This document shows, piece after piece, positions 26,128 through 34,647 of a stretch of 35,045 nucleotides of DNA (position 1 is the stretch's first letter; each line of letters opens with the position of its first letter). The translations under genes were made by a program, and so were the position numbers. The notes below the pieces were generated by a model, which did no database searches, had not been told where the DNA came from, and saw nothing but the letters and a program-made list of their open reading frames with translations. The stretch lies in the NCBI GenBank assembly GCA_905182725.1, contig CAJJCQ010000068.1, forward strand, positions 1 through 35,045, given 5' to 3'. Source of the DNA: an uncultured Candidatus Poseidoniales archaeon (GTDB taxonomy: Archaea; Thermoplasmatota; Poseidoniia; Poseidoniales; Poseidoniaceae).

Positions 26128-27381
26128 TTAGTACCCCCTCACTTGCATCAATGCTTGCGACAAATCCATGTCAGGCATCCAATCAATGACCATTGCACCA
26201 GAGCCGGCTAATGTTGTTAATCGGTTTTGGCGTTCAAGTTTGAGAACTTCATAGGACATTCGAGGAATACGACTTACAAGTCGTTCAAAGTCAATACTCG
26301 ACGGTGAGAGAACAGTTACTTCGTGTCCACGGCCAACCAGGTCTCGTACGGCTGCAGGTACCGTTCCATCTCCTTCACAAGATGATATGATGAACACGGG
26401 ACTCCCTCTACTAAAGCGACCACTGAGTGAATTAGTTACAGCTTGCAATGGCATTTTTCCTTTTGGAGATACACCAGCAAGCGCACTGAGGATTTTGAAA
26501 TACTGTTTGTCACCTGTATCTGGCGGTAGGTACGAAAGACTGTCATCAAATATGGCCAAAGCAACAGAATCCCGACGCTTGAGGAAGAATGCAGCAAGGC
26601 TCGCTGCTGAGACAGTACCCATTTCAAGTGGATTTTTGAGTACCGTTCCAATACGTGCTATGTCACGACTGTCTAAGAGAATGTACAAATCAGTTACCGC
26701 ATCACGGCATTTCTCATTCACCATCAATTCACCAGTTCGAGCATATGCTTTCCAATTAATGTTCTTGAACGGATCACCGGGGACATATTCTCGTAGAGAG
26801 TAAAACTCTGAACCTTGTCCTGGTGTTCGCAAAGTTGTCGCACCGGTATACATCTTGGGAGTTCGAGAGCGGAGGAATGCTTCCTCAACCTCTTTGATTT
26901 GCGGGAAAATCACGATGTCGCTGTGATGATCGACATACATTTCCTCGACACCGAGGTTGAATGTGTTTCGAGAGCGAAGAGAAACCGGACCTATGGAATA
27001 ATGTCCTCTCAATGGGCATCGGAGAACATACCGAATCCGTGCACTTTCACCCGGGCGTAAATTCAAACGCATTTGATTCAATCCACTACGTAGTTTCATC
27101 TCGTGAGGAATATTATCGTATACTTCCAAGAGTTGGGTATTTCGATTTGAACGGTTTGTGACCAAGAGTTCAACATACAAATCATCACCCTTGTAGAGAT
27201 TATCTGCTGAAAGGGTTCGTTGAACTTCAACATCACCGTGACCAGAGATCCAAGAATTAACGACAATAAATGCAATGAAGGAAATTCCAAGAATCATCAT
27301 TTGCAGATTTGCAATCATCATACCGATGAGAATCAGCGCAATACCGCCGGTGAATGTGAATGAAGCCTTTCGTGTCCACAT
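26128..27381 (-). CDS. DUF58-domain membrane protein
   Basis: The 417-residue protein starts with two membrane helices (residues about 8-45), followed by an extracytoplasmic beta-rich domain (VEVQRTLSADNLYKGDDLYVELLVTN). It then has the DUF58 signature REYVPGDPFKNINWKAYARTGELMVNE and a von Willebrand A-like fold with a metal-site-like DSRDIAR. Family knowledge: DUF58 proteins are encoded with MoxR AAA ATPases and vWA proteins, and are thought to help assemble or activate envelope complexes. No moxR is visible in this window. The ATG is preceded by GAGGTGA, which overlaps the stop codon region of the upstream DUF4350 gene, a sign of coupled translation. Confidence 0.88.
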   Translation of the reverse strand: MWTRKASFTFTGGIALILIGMMIANLQMMILGISFIAFIVVNSWISGHGDVEVQRTLSADNLYKGDDLYVELLVTNRSNRNTQLLEVYDNIPHEMKLRSGLNQMRLNLRPGESARIRYVLRCPLRGHYSIGPVSLRSRNTFNLGVEEMYVDHHSDIVIFPQIKEVEEAFLRSRTPKMYTGATTLRTPGQGSEFYSLREYVPGDPFKNINWKAYARTGELMVNEKCRDAVTDLYILLDSRDIARIGTVLKNPLEMGTVSAASLAAFFLKRRDSVALAIFDDSLSYLPPDTGDKQYFKILSALAGVSPKGKMPLQAVTNSLSGRFSRGSPVFIISSCEGDGTVPAAVRDLVGRGHEVTVLSPSSIDFERLVSRIPRMSYEVLKLERQNRLTTLAGSGAMVIDWMPDMDLSQALMQVRGY

Positions 27382-27390
27382 AGTCTCACC

Positions 27391-29025
27391 TCAGATGCGT
27401 CCCCACGCTTTGATTCGTTTGACGACTGCCACCGTCTGTTCAAGTGAATATTTCGTCGGCTCAATAGCGAACTTTGCTAATACGGGGTCGTTGATGAGTG
27501 ATACTAACTCTCGAGCAGGCATAGCATGGAACTCTTCACGGCTCAAGCCATTTTGATTTCGAACCTTGGAGAGGAATACTTGACGAATCTTATCCGTTTT
27601 TGCATAATATGTATACCGGTTCGCATCTCCGAATCCATAGTAAATGATACTAAACACGTGACGCCAAGGTTCAGGGTCTCTTTTCTTGATAAGAACTGCT
27701 TCAAAGGCAATAAAGAGGACGAGGAAGAGCAACATCATTGCTAATCCTTCACCTGTGAAATAGACCAAAAGGAAGTATACTGTGTTGTATGAATCTGCCA
27801 ATAAGGCATTTTGTGGGTGACGTGATTCATCAAAAATCACCATGGCGTTTTCTGCAGGTTGCCCTTCTTCGCCAATATCCGTTGACATCAGTGCTTCAGC
27901 AATGAAGTCCATTGCCCACTTTCGATTGTCATTTGCAGGTATACATTTTTCGTTTTTTGAGGAGCAATCATTCTCCCCATACAATGGGTCGTTTGGATCG
28001 TTGAAACCTTCATAGTCGTAAATGGCATTGATGAGAGCAGAACCGTCTGCCATGAACACAATACGACCGCCATCATCCGGGTCGCAGGATTTCCGTGCAC
28101 ATGCTTCGATACTCAAATTAAATTGGCCCCACAAATCTGGTGTTTCCGAATTCTGTTCATTTCCAACCCAAATCTCTCCATCGCCATTGACATCGACGGT
28201 TGCTTCATTACTGGTCACAGCTCGAATTGAAACTTCAGAAAGAGCACCACTTACGCCAGGGATCAGTTCCAAGGCCGTGATATTGTTGAGCAGTAGTTGG
28301 TAGGTTGCGTTGTATTGAATCTCTCCATTCATCCAGTGTTGAGTGCATAAGCCAGCATCTTCCAGAGGCATAGTTTGACCGTCTAAGAAACTGCAGGGAT
28401 GTGCCCCTTCGCCGTTCATTCCACTCCAGCGGTCATGGACTGAGAGGGTTGCAGGGTCGATACTGCTTCCGTTCATTCCGCAGGGTGTTGCTTGCATACA
28501 CATCCAGATATAGTTGTAATCAAGTTCTTCCACATAGGTTGTATCGTAGAGTTGGTAACCAGTATATCGCACGCCATAGGCTTGGGCAATACTTCCTGCA
28601 AATCCATAATCGTCAAGAATAAGCGCAGTACCCCCTGCATCAACAAATTCAACGATAGCATCAATTTCAGAAGGAGAATAACCGTCCTCTGCTGCAATAG
28701 TGATGAATCCATCATTATCGAATTGAGGAAGAGAAAGTGTATCGCGTTCTACGCCAGCAAGAATGTAAGTCGTATTGCGTGGGTCTTCGATATCTGCTAA
28801 CAAGAGGGGGCTGCTCACTAGTGAACTGGTTTTGATGCCCATGTCCTTGATGTCTTGTCGAAATGCTGACATGTCATTCCAATCATCATCGTAAGCCGAC
28901 AATTGATTGGTGTTGGAGAGATTGACAAAATTGAGCAAAATACTCGTTAGCAAAAGGAACATGACCAGCCAGAATGCGGCTTGGAGGCCGATTCGTCTGT
29001 AATTGCGATTTGCGTTGTCGAGCAT
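27391..29025 (-). CDS. DUF4350-like membrane protein with cysteine-rich ectodomain
   Basis: The 544-residue protein has one N-terminal helix (14-33) and another at about 414-443, with a large domain between them that likely faces outside. The early part resembles the DUF4350 glutamine-amidotransferase-like fold (EIDAIVEFVDAGGTALILDDYG), and the family-type motif VIFDESRHPQ precedes the second helix. Eight cysteines in the ectodomain (176, 181, 211, 227, 309, 314, 354, 361) fall in near pairs and could form four disulfides. TVDVNGDGEIWVG (277-288) looks like a calcium-binding EF-hand-type loop. DUF4350 genes typically accompany DUF58, as here. GGTGA precedes the start. It leads the three-gene operon and has a dyad operator candidate upstream. 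Confidence 0.8.
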   Translation of the reverse strand: MLDNANRNYRRIGLQAAFWLVMFLLLTSILLNFVNLSNTNQLSAYDDDWNDMSAFRQDIKDMGIKTSSLVSSPLLLADIEDPRNTTYILAGVERDTLSLPQFDNDGFITIAAEDGYSPSEIDAIVEFVDAGGTALILDDYGFAGSIAQAYGVRYTGYQLYDTTYVEELDYNYIWMCMQATPCGMNGSSIDPATLSVHDRWSGMNGEGAHPCSFLDGQTMPLEDAGLCTQHWMNGEIQYNATYQLLLNNITALELIPGVSGALSEVSIRAVTSNEATVDVNGDGEIWVGNEQNSETPDLWGQFNLSIEACARKSCDPDDGGRIVFMADGSALINAIYDYEGFNDPNDPLYGENDCSSKNEKCIPANDNRKWAMDFIAEALMSTDIGEEGQPAENAMVIFDESRHPQNALLADSYNTVYFLLVYFTGEGLAMMLLFLVLFIAFEAVLIKKRDPEPWRHVFSIIYYGFGDANRYTYYAKTDKIRQVFLSKVRNQNGLSREEFHAMPARELVSLINDPVLAKFAIEPTKYSLEQTVAVVKRIKAWGRI

Positions 29026-29111
29026 GAGGTCACCTTCTAGAGCACTGTTCCGACATACCCACGAGTTCCATTCGGTTTAGAAGGTTGTTATTTGATGGAA
29101 GGCAAATGCTC

Positions 29112-29126
29112 ATTCGTAGTACGAAT
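29112..29126. promoter_or_regulatory. Perfect 15-bp dyad upstream of the DUF4350/DUF58 operon
   Basis: ATTCGTA-G-TACGAAT is a perfect palindrome with a one-base centre, 86 bases before the ATG at 29025, with AT-rich AATATTT directly beside it on the promoter-distal side. This is typical of an operator for a dimeric regulator; the regulator is unknown. Confidence 0.55.
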
Positions 29127-29150
29127 ATTTCCATGTAAAACAATGCATTA

Positions 29151-29390
29151 TTAGCGTTTTAAATGAACTTTTGAAGCAATACGGGCAACCTCGTCAACTG
29201 GAATTTCCATCAATCCGTCAATCATCTCCCAAGGAAGTGCTGACGGGTCAATATTTGCCTCGATTTTTACTCGAATCCCGGAGATTGAGCCCGATTGTTT
29301 GTCAAAGACAATATCGCGAAGTGTTCCAAGGAGTTGACTATGCGAATCAATGACTTCACGGTCCATGATTTCACGTGCAAAGACAGCCAT
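29151..29390 (-). CDS. PRC-barrel domain protein
   Basis: The 79-residue protein is a single PRC-barrel: MAVFAREIMDREVIDSHSQLLGTLRDIVFDKQSGSISGIRVKIEAN followed by a short strand pair (LMEIPVDEVARIASKVHLKR). The turn DSHSQLLGTLRDIVFD is the usual PRC-barrel hallmark. Family knowledge: small stand-alone PRC-barrel proteins in euryarchaea include cell-division factors of the CdpB kind that work with SepF and FtsZ, and others of unknown role in RNA metabolism. Which applies here is not visible. GAGGAGA precedes the ATG. It lies 71 bases downstream of cdc48 on the same strand, and that gap carries repeated motifs. Confidence 0.85.
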   Translation of the reverse strand: MAVFAREIMDREVIDSHSQLLGTLRDIVFDKQSGSISGIRVKIEANIDPSALPWEMIDGLMEIPVDEVARIASKVHLKR

Positions 29391-29418
29391 ACAATTCTCT
29401 CCTCAGTTACAGGTCAAC

Positions 29419-29442
29419 CACATCAATGCAGCACATCAATGC
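29419..29442 (-). repeat. Tandem GCATTGATGTG motif, copies C1 and C2
   Basis: On the minus strand the 11-mer occurs at 29432-29442 and again at 29419-29429, with a 13-bp period. The copies end 41 and 28 bases before the PRC-barrel ATG. The first copy extends to 13 identical bases (ending CT) with copy B at 10799. Confidence 0.55.
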
Positions 29443-29445
29443 GTC

Positions 29446-29457
29446 GATTCATGAATC
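29446..29457. promoter_or_regulatory. Perfect 12-bp palindrome between cdc48 and PRC-barrel genes
   Basis: GATTCATGAATC reads the same on both strands. It lies four bases beyond the cdc48 stop codon and next to the tandem 11-mers; it may be an operator or a short processing hairpin. Confidence 0.4.
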
Positions 29458-29461
29458 CACC

Positions 29462-31687
29462 TCACATCGATTCCATGCCGAACCCAGTATCTCGAGATCG
29501 TTTGATATTGGAGAGGCCAGAAGTCAGCAAAGTTTCCATCTTTTGATAGTAAGTGAGCATTTCTGCAGTCACTGTCGGTCGAACACGTTTGACGGCTTCT
29601 TCGAAATGAGCCTTTGTGACTTTCTTCTTATTTGCTCGCATACAGATGAGCGCAGCTTCTCTGCATACAGCTTCAATATCGGCACCAGTGAACCCATCGA
29701 GTCCCACCATGATATCCTTGAGTGAAAATTTCGACAATGGCATATCTTGGCTGTGGATCTTGAAAATCGTTTCTCGTGCACCAGCATCCGGTGGAGGGAC
29801 GTGGAGAACACGTTCAAATCGTCCACTGCGCATGAGTGCAGGGTCCAACATTTCGGGTCGATTTGTAGCTGCAACAACGATGACGCCATCGAGTGATTCG
29901 ACTCCATCCATGCTAGCAAGCAATTGGTTGACGACTCGGTTGCCGACATCACTGCCCTCAGTTCCAGATGAAGAACGGCGACCTGCAATAGATTCGAATT
30001 CATCTAAGAAGATGATAGCCGGTGCCGATTGCTTAGCTTTCTTGAAAATCTCCCGAATACCACGTTCGGATTCACCGACCCATTTTGAAATCATCTCAGG
30101 ACCCTTGATACTAATGAAATTAGCTTGAGCCTCGTTAGCAATTGCTTTGGCAAGCAATGTCTTTCCAGTACCTGGTGCGCCGAAAAGCACGATTCCACGT
30201 GGAGGTTTAATGCCAAAGTGCTCAAACAACTCTGGCTTGGTAAGTGGCCATTCAACTGATTCTTTGAGGCGATCTTTGACCTCTTCCAATCCTCCAACTT
30301 CTTCCCAAGTCACTTTAGGGATTTCAACATAGATTTCTCGTAATGCAGAAGGTTCGATGTCTTTAATGGCATGACGGAAATCATCCATCCGTACTTCCAT
30401 CTTCTCGAGAACTTCAGGAGGAACTGTTTCTTCTTCCAAATCGATTTCCGGCAGATAGCGACGCAAAGCCTTCATTGCAGATTCTCGAACCAGAGCAGCC
30501 AAATCGGCTCCTACAAACCCGTAGGTATTATCGAGCACCCAGTCAATTTCAAAGTCATCAGAAATTGGCATTTGGCGGGTATGGACATCCATGATTTCAT
30601 TTCGTCCATCACGGTCAGGGACCCCAATTTCGATCTCACGGTCAAAACGACCAGGTCGTCGCAGAGCGGGGTCGAGTGCATCTCTTCGATTGGTTGCACC
30701 AATGACGACGACATTGTCCCGTCCTTCCATGCCATCCATGAGCGTTAGCATTTGAGCGACAACACGCCGTTCAACCTCTCCAGTGACTTCTTCTCGCTTA
30801 GGGCAAATTGAATCGATTTCATCAATAAAAATAATTGCTGGAGCATTTTCTGCTGCTTCATCAAAAATTTCACGAAGTTGTTTTTCAGATTCACCGTAAT
30901 ATTTTGAGATGATTTCTGGACCATTAATACTCTTGAAATGAGCGTTGACTTCAGTAGCCACCGCTTTGGCAATCATTGTCTTACCTGTCCCAGGTGGTCC
31001 GTGGAGGAGAACTCCCTTTGGCGGGTCAATGCCGAGTCGACGGAACAATTCAGGGTGTTTGAGTGGGAGTTCAATCATTTCACGTACTTTTTGTAATTGT
31101 TGTCCAATACCACCAATGTCTTCGTAGGTAATGCCTTCAGTTTGACCAGCATCCACATCGTCAACAGCTTCGTCTTTGATGACAATATCGGTATCGTTGG
31201 TGACTTTTACAATTCCTTTCGGAGTGGTTTGAATCACAGCAAACGGCAAGGCTTCGGCGAATAAGGTCATGCCAGGAATAAATATTCGATCTCCTTGAAC
31301 GACTGGACGCTTGGAAAGACCACGGCGAGCGAAACCTTCGATGCCCGGGCCGAACTTGACTTTTTGTTTGTTAGCCATGACGGGTGACAGAATGAGTTTG
31401 GTGCATTCCTTTGCCTCAACTTTACTCACCGTCACACGGTCGCCAAGACTCACGCCAGCATTCTTGCGAATAATGCCGTCAACACGAATGATTTCCATCT
31501 TTGCATCTTCCGGCCGGCTTCGCCAATAAATAGCAGCAGTTGACCGCTTTTCACCTTTGATTTCGACGATATCTCCGGGTTTCAAACCGAGGTCATTCTC
31601 TCCTGAAATACGGGCTCTTCCATGGCCTACATCAGACGGAATTGCTTTGGAGACACGCAAGGACATTGTTTTTTCATCTTTCGCCAT
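29462..31687 (-). CDS. cdc48: Cdc48/VAT-type double AAA ATPase
   Basis: This 741-residue hexameric unfoldase uses ATP to pull apart proteins and complexes, feeding the proteasome or recycling partners. The N domain (residues 8-100, [20 protein letters not shown]) is the Cdc48 double-psi barrel, followed by the four-stranded subdomain ([22 protein letters not shown]). D1 has Walker A GPPGTGKT (230-237), Walker B IIFIDEID (285-292) and arginine fingers in [16 protein letters not shown]2 has GAPGTGKT (503-510), Walker B IIFLDEFE (558-565), and [14 protein letters not shown]. In D2 the Walker B is followed by Phe-Glu where Cdc48 usually has Ile-Asp or Leu-Asp. The C terminus ends GFGMESM, without a clear proteasome-docking HbYX tail. 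It is divergent from the aldehyde dehydrogenase gene. Confidence 0.97.
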   Translation of the reverse strand: MAKDEKTMSLRVSKAIPSDVGHGRARISGENDLGLKPGDIVEIKGEKRSTAAIYWRSRPEDAKMEIIRVDGIIRKNAGVSLGDRVTVSKVEAKECTKLILSPVMANKQKVKFGPGIEGFARRGLSKRPVVQGDRIFIPGMTLFAEALPFAVIQTTPKGIVKVTNDTDIVIKDEAVDDVDAGQTEGITYEDIGGIGQQLQKVREMIELPLKHPELFRRLGIDPPKGVLLHGPPGTGKTMIAKAVATEVNAHFKSINGPEIISKYYGESEKQLREIFDEAAENAPAIIFIDEIDSICPKREEVTGEVERRVVAQMLTLMDGMEGRDNVVVIGATNRRDALDPALRRPGRFDREIEIGVPDRDGRNEIMDVHTRQMPISDDFEIDWVLDNTYGFVGADLAALVRESAMKALRRYLPEIDLEEETVPPEVLEKMEVRMDDFRHAIKDIEPSALREIYVEIPKVTWEEVGGLEEVKDRLKESVEWPLTKPELFEHFGIKPPRGIVLFGAPGTGKTLLAKAIANEAQANFISIKGPEMISKWVGESERGIREIFKKAKQSAPAIIFLDEFESIAGRRSSSGTEGSDVGNRVVNQLLASMDGVESLDGVIVVAATNRPEMLDPALMRSGRFERVLHVPPPDAGARETIFKIHSQDMPLSKFSLKDIMVGLDGFTGADIEAVCREAALICMRANKKKVTKAHFEEAVKRVRPTVTAEMLTYYQKMETLLTSGLSNIKRSRDTGFGMESM

Positions 31688-31718
31688 ATTTTCACTTCCA
31701 TTGTTGAACTGTCGAGCC

Positions 31719-31725
31719 TATTTAA
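31719..31725 (-). promoter_or_regulatory. Probable TATA box of cdc48
   Basis: On the minus strand TTAAATA lies 31-38 bases before the ATG at 31687. An archaeal start about 25 bases downstream would leave a leader of roughly ten bases that includes GGAAGTGA. Confidence 0.45.
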
Positions 31726-31865
31726 TGCTGGCCTGACCGCCTCTTCTCTGTTCGTTCTCGCCGACCCCCTTTTAACCTTAAGATAAAAATCGATGGTAAT
31801 TCTTGAGATTTTTTCCGTTTGAATCGTTCCATCAATTTCAAGAGGGGCGCTCCGTTGGGTGTGAT

Positions 31866-33494
31866 ATGGTTCACGTTCTTGAAACAGGTCTCGAATTCCT
31901 AAATGTAGAAAATCCAAATGGCAAACCTTCCGTTAAAGGCTACAATATTATCAACGGCCAAATGAGTTTAGCCAGTGATGGTGCTACTTTCACTTCTATC
32001 AATCCGGCGATTCTCAACGATACGCTGGGTGAATTCCCTCTCTCAACCCGAGACGATGTTCACGCTGCTTTGGACGCCGCACATGCTGCTTTCCCTTCTT
32101 GGGCTGCAACACCTGCGCCAACCCGTGGCCAAATAATTGGTAACATGGGCCGTTTGCTCATGGACCATAAGGATGCAATTGTAGCCCTTGAAACACGTGA
32201 AATTGGCAAGACTCTCAAAGAATCCGCAGGTTCTGTTCAAGAAGCAATCGACACATGTTTGTTTTTCCAATCCGAAGGTCGCCGCCTTTACGGTCAAACC
32301 GTGAACTCTGAATTGCCAGATAAGGAATTGTTCACCTACCGCCGTCCTCTTGGGGTTTGTGGAATCATCAATGCTTGCAACTTCCCAGCAGCCGTACCTT
32401 TCTGGAAAATGATTCCAGCAATTATGTGTGGAAACACATGTGTATGGAAGAGTCCACAAGACGCACCACTTCTCTCCTTCGCTCTTGCACGTATCATGCA
32501 TGAAGCAGGATTGCCAGACGGTGTCATCAATTTGGTTCACGGTAAAGGCAGTGGCGCAGGTCAATTCTTAGTCGATGCAGTCGATGCAGGCCGTGTGAAT
32601 AAGATTTCGTTCACAGGCTCTACCGAAGTTGGAAAGATGATCGGAGAAGTTTGCGGACGAAATTTAGTCTCATGTTCTCTTGAACTCGGTGGAAAGAATC
32701 CATTGGTTGTTATGCCAAGTGCAGACCTCGATAACGCAGTGGAAGGCGCCTATTGGGGTGCTTTTGGAACAGCTGGACAACGATGTACTTCACTTGGAAA
32801 TTTGATTCTTCACAAAGATATTTATGATGAGTTCATGACCAAGTTCATGGCAAAAGTCGAATCGACTACTATTGGAGATTCACTTGCTCATGATGGAGTC
32901 TTGTATGGACCAATGTTGTCTGAAAAGTATGCAAAAGATTTCCTCAAAGGTGTCGATATGTGTAACGCATCAGGCGCTAAGCAAATCTTTGGACAAGGTC
33001 GTATTACCAGTAGCAACAAACCAGCAAACTTCCTCGGAACTGCTGAAGATGGTGTCTTCATGTGGCCTCACGTGTTCACCGAAGTCACTGAAGGCATGGA
33101 ATGCTTCAATGAAGAGGTCTTTGGCCCAGCAGTGACAATCTGTAAGGCAAATGATTTCGAACATGCACTCCACCTTGCCAATGCAAGCCCTTACGGTTTG
33201 TCATCAGCAATCTATACCAATGACCGATTAGAAGCCTACCGTTACAAAACCGGAATCAAGGCTGGAATGACCGGAATCAATAATTCTACAACTGGAGCAG
33301 AAGCACATTTGCCGTTTGGTGGTGTCAAAGGTTCAGGTAACGGTACACGTGAATCTGGAATTTGGGTGATCGAGGCATATTCCTATTGGCATGCAGTGAA
33401 CGATGAACTCTCCGGAAAACTTCAACTCGCTCAAATGGATGTCGAAGATGTTGAGATGGCTGAAGCTGATGTCGATTGGACTCAATTGGCTTGA
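31866..33494 (+). CDS. NAD(P)-dependent aldehyde dehydrogenase (ALDH superfamily)
   Basis: The 542-residue enzyme oxidises an aldehyde or semialdehyde to the acid. Motifs are the cofactor-side INACNFPAAVPFWKMIPAI, FTGSTEVGKMIG, the general base Glu273 in LELGGKNP, and the catalytic Cys307 in GTAGQRCTS, with the normal 34-residue spacing between them. Near the end are EEVFGPAVTI and LPFGGVKGSGNGTRE. The GTAGQRCT form resembles alpha-aminoadipic semialdehyde dehydrogenases (ALDH7) and related semialdehyde enzymes; the substrate is not determinable. The C terminus carries an acidic extension (MDVEDVEMAEADVDWTQLA). ATG 31866 begins MVHVLETG; an in-frame TTG at 31803 is unlikely. It stands alone between cdc48 (divergent) and the phytoene/squalene synthase gene. 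Confidence 0.9.
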   Translation: MVHVLETGLEFLNVENPNGKPSVKGYNIINGQMSLASDGATFTSINPAILNDTLGEFPLSTRDDVHAALDAAHAAFPSWAATPAPTRGQIIGNMGRLLMDHKDAIVALETREIGKTLKESAGSVQEAIDTCLFFQSEGRRLYGQTVNSELPDKELFTYRRPLGVCGIINACNFPAAVPFWKMIPAIMCGNTCVWKSPQDAPLLSFALARIMHEAGLPDGVINLVHGKGSGAGQFLVDAVDAGRVNKISFTGSTEVGKMIGEVCGRNLVSCSLELGGKNPLVVMPSADLDNAVEGAYWGAFGTAGQRCTSLGNLILHKDIYDEFMTKFMAKVESTTIGDSLAHDGVLYGPMLSEKYAKDFLKGVDMCNASGAKQIFGQGRITSSNKPANFLGTAEDGVFMWPHVFTEVTEGMECFNEEVFGPAVTICKANDFEHALHLANASPYGLSSAIYTNDRLEAYRYKTGIKAGMTGINNSTTGAEAHLPFGGVKGSGNGTRESGIWVIEAYSYWHAVNDELSGKLQLAQMDVEDVEMAEADVDWTQLA

Positions 33495-33531
33495 TGACCG
33501 CTTTTTTGTCGTTGTTAAAAAACCACACTTC

Positions 33532-33539
33532 AAATATGA
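33532..33539 (+). promoter_or_regulatory. Possible TATA box for the phytoene/squalene synthase gene
   Basis: AAATATGA lies about 35 bases before GTG 33573. A start about 25 bases downstream would fall near 33560, just before the ribosome-binding site at 33562. Confidence 0.3.
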
Positions 33540-33561
33540 ATAGGCGTGGAATGTAATCATT

Positions 33562-33567
33562 GGGTGA
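33562..33567 (+). promoter_or_regulatory. Ribosome-binding site supporting GTG 33573
   Basis: GGGTGA ends five bases before GTG 33573. It favours this GTG over the upstream in-frame GTG at 33546. Confidence 0.45.
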
Positions 33568-33572
33568 ATCAT

Positions 33573-34580
33573 GTGTCGTCAATCTTCCTTCTTAGTGATG
33601 AAACCGATTTGAGTGTTAGTGAACACGTTGAACTTGCTTATACTGAATGTGAACACATAGCGAGGAGAGCATCTTCCTCGTTTTTCCGATCTTTCAGATA
33701 CCTTCCGGAGTCAAAAAGAAAATCAGTCAATGCGCTCTATGCTTTTTGTCGCCGAGTTGACGACATTGTTGATGGTGATTGGTTTCCTGATGAAGATTTG
33801 AGCCATTTGGATTTGTTAACTGAAAAGCATTGTCAAGACTTACTCGAGGAAAGAACATTTAATACATTATATTCGAAAGAAGAGCACTTTATTCGTCTCC
33901 GAGCCTTACTTTCATTCCGAGAAAAGTTAGATGGTATTGAAACAGGTGTGAAAATGACAGACCCGGTATTCATTGCTCTGGCAGATACATTGCAACGGTA
34001 TCCTATTGAAATTGTTCATCTTCATGAACTTATCAATGGCATGGAAGATGACTTGTTTGAAACCACTTACGAACGCTTTGAGGATTTACGCCGCTATTGC
34101 TACCGTGTTGCCTCAACAGTTGGTCTTTGTTTAATCGAAATTTATGGCTACTCTGATCCAAATGCTCGCCGAAATGCCGTGGAAATGGGCATTTTTCTTC
34201 AACTCGTCAATGTACTCAGAGATGTTCAAGAAGATTTGTCTCGTAACCGTATCTACATCCCTTCTGAAGAACTTGCCAAATTTGGAATTAGCCACTCTGA
34301 CCTTCGTGATTCTACCCTTGCCGGAACCAAAGCGTGGCAAAATTTCATGCGTCACTATATCGACCACATTCATGCCCATCGCAAGAATGCACTCGGACTT
34401 TTGCCGTTGCTGGACAAAGATGCTCGCCGTTCACCTCGTTTGATGTGTATGGCTTACAATGCAATCTTGGATGAAGCAGTACGACGTAATGGCGATGTGT
34501 TAAGTCGTCGTTTGACGCTCAACTTTTATCGAAAAATGCAAGTCGCTTTTTCGACACTCCTTTCACCGAGTCTTGACTAA
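33573..34580 (+). CDS. crtB: Phytoene/squalene synthase family protein
   Basis: The enzyme joins two prenyl diphosphates head to head: two C20 units to phytoene (carotenoid and retinal route) or two C15 units to squalene. The 335-residue chain has the first aspartate-rich motif FCRRVDDIVDG (Asp63, Asp64, Asp67) and the second, LVNVLRDVQEDLSRNRIYIP, both needed for magnesium-diphosphate binding. The helix SFFRSFRYLPESKRKSVNALYAF is typical of the family. Choosing between phytoene and squalene is not secure; phytoene is favoured because planktonic euryarchaea make retinal for rhodopsins. No other carotenoid gene is present. There is no ATG near the N terminus; GTG 33573 with GGGTGA upstream is chosen over GTG 33546. 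Confidence 0.88.
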   Translation: MSSIFLLSDETDLSVSEHVELAYTECEHIARRASSSFFRSFRYLPESKRKSVNALYAFCRRVDDIVDGDWFPDEDLSHLDLLTEKHCQDLLEERTFNTLYSKEEHFIRLRALLSFREKLDGIETGVKMTDPVFIALADTLQRYPIEIVHLHELINGMEDDLFETTYERFEDLRRYCYRVASTVGLCLIEIYGYSDPNARRNAVEMGIFLQLVNVLRDVQEDLSRNRIYIPSEELAKFGISHSDLRDSTLAGTKAWQNFMRHYIDHIHAHRKNALGLLPLLDKDARRSPRLMCMAYNAILDEAVRRNGDVLSRRLTLNFYRKMQVAFSTLLSPSLD

Positions 34581-34590
34581 TATCCCACAA

Positions 34591-34624
34591 AACCCTTTCT
34601 TTTAGAGGAATCCTCAAAAGGGTT
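34591..34624 (+). terminator. Imperfect hairpin after the phytoene/squalene synthase gene
   Basis: AACCCTTT (34591-34598) pairs with AAAGGGTT (34617-34624), and an inner GAGG/CCTC stem (34605-34608 with 34612-34615) has a 3-base loop. It lies 10 bases after the stop and 23 before the next ATG. No T-run follows at once, so it may be a processing or leader structure instead of a terminator. Confidence 0.4.
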
Positions 34625-34647
34625 GTCCTCCACGAATACTTGATTTT

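Noticed and set aside
29616-30128. 170-codon ORF antisense to cdc48
   Set aside because: Opposite strand of a conserved gene; its composition mirrors the AAA domain codons and it has no start signals.
32043-32564. 173-codon ORF antisense to the aldehyde dehydrogenase
   Set aside because: Shadow of a well-conserved gene; the protein has no recognisable features.
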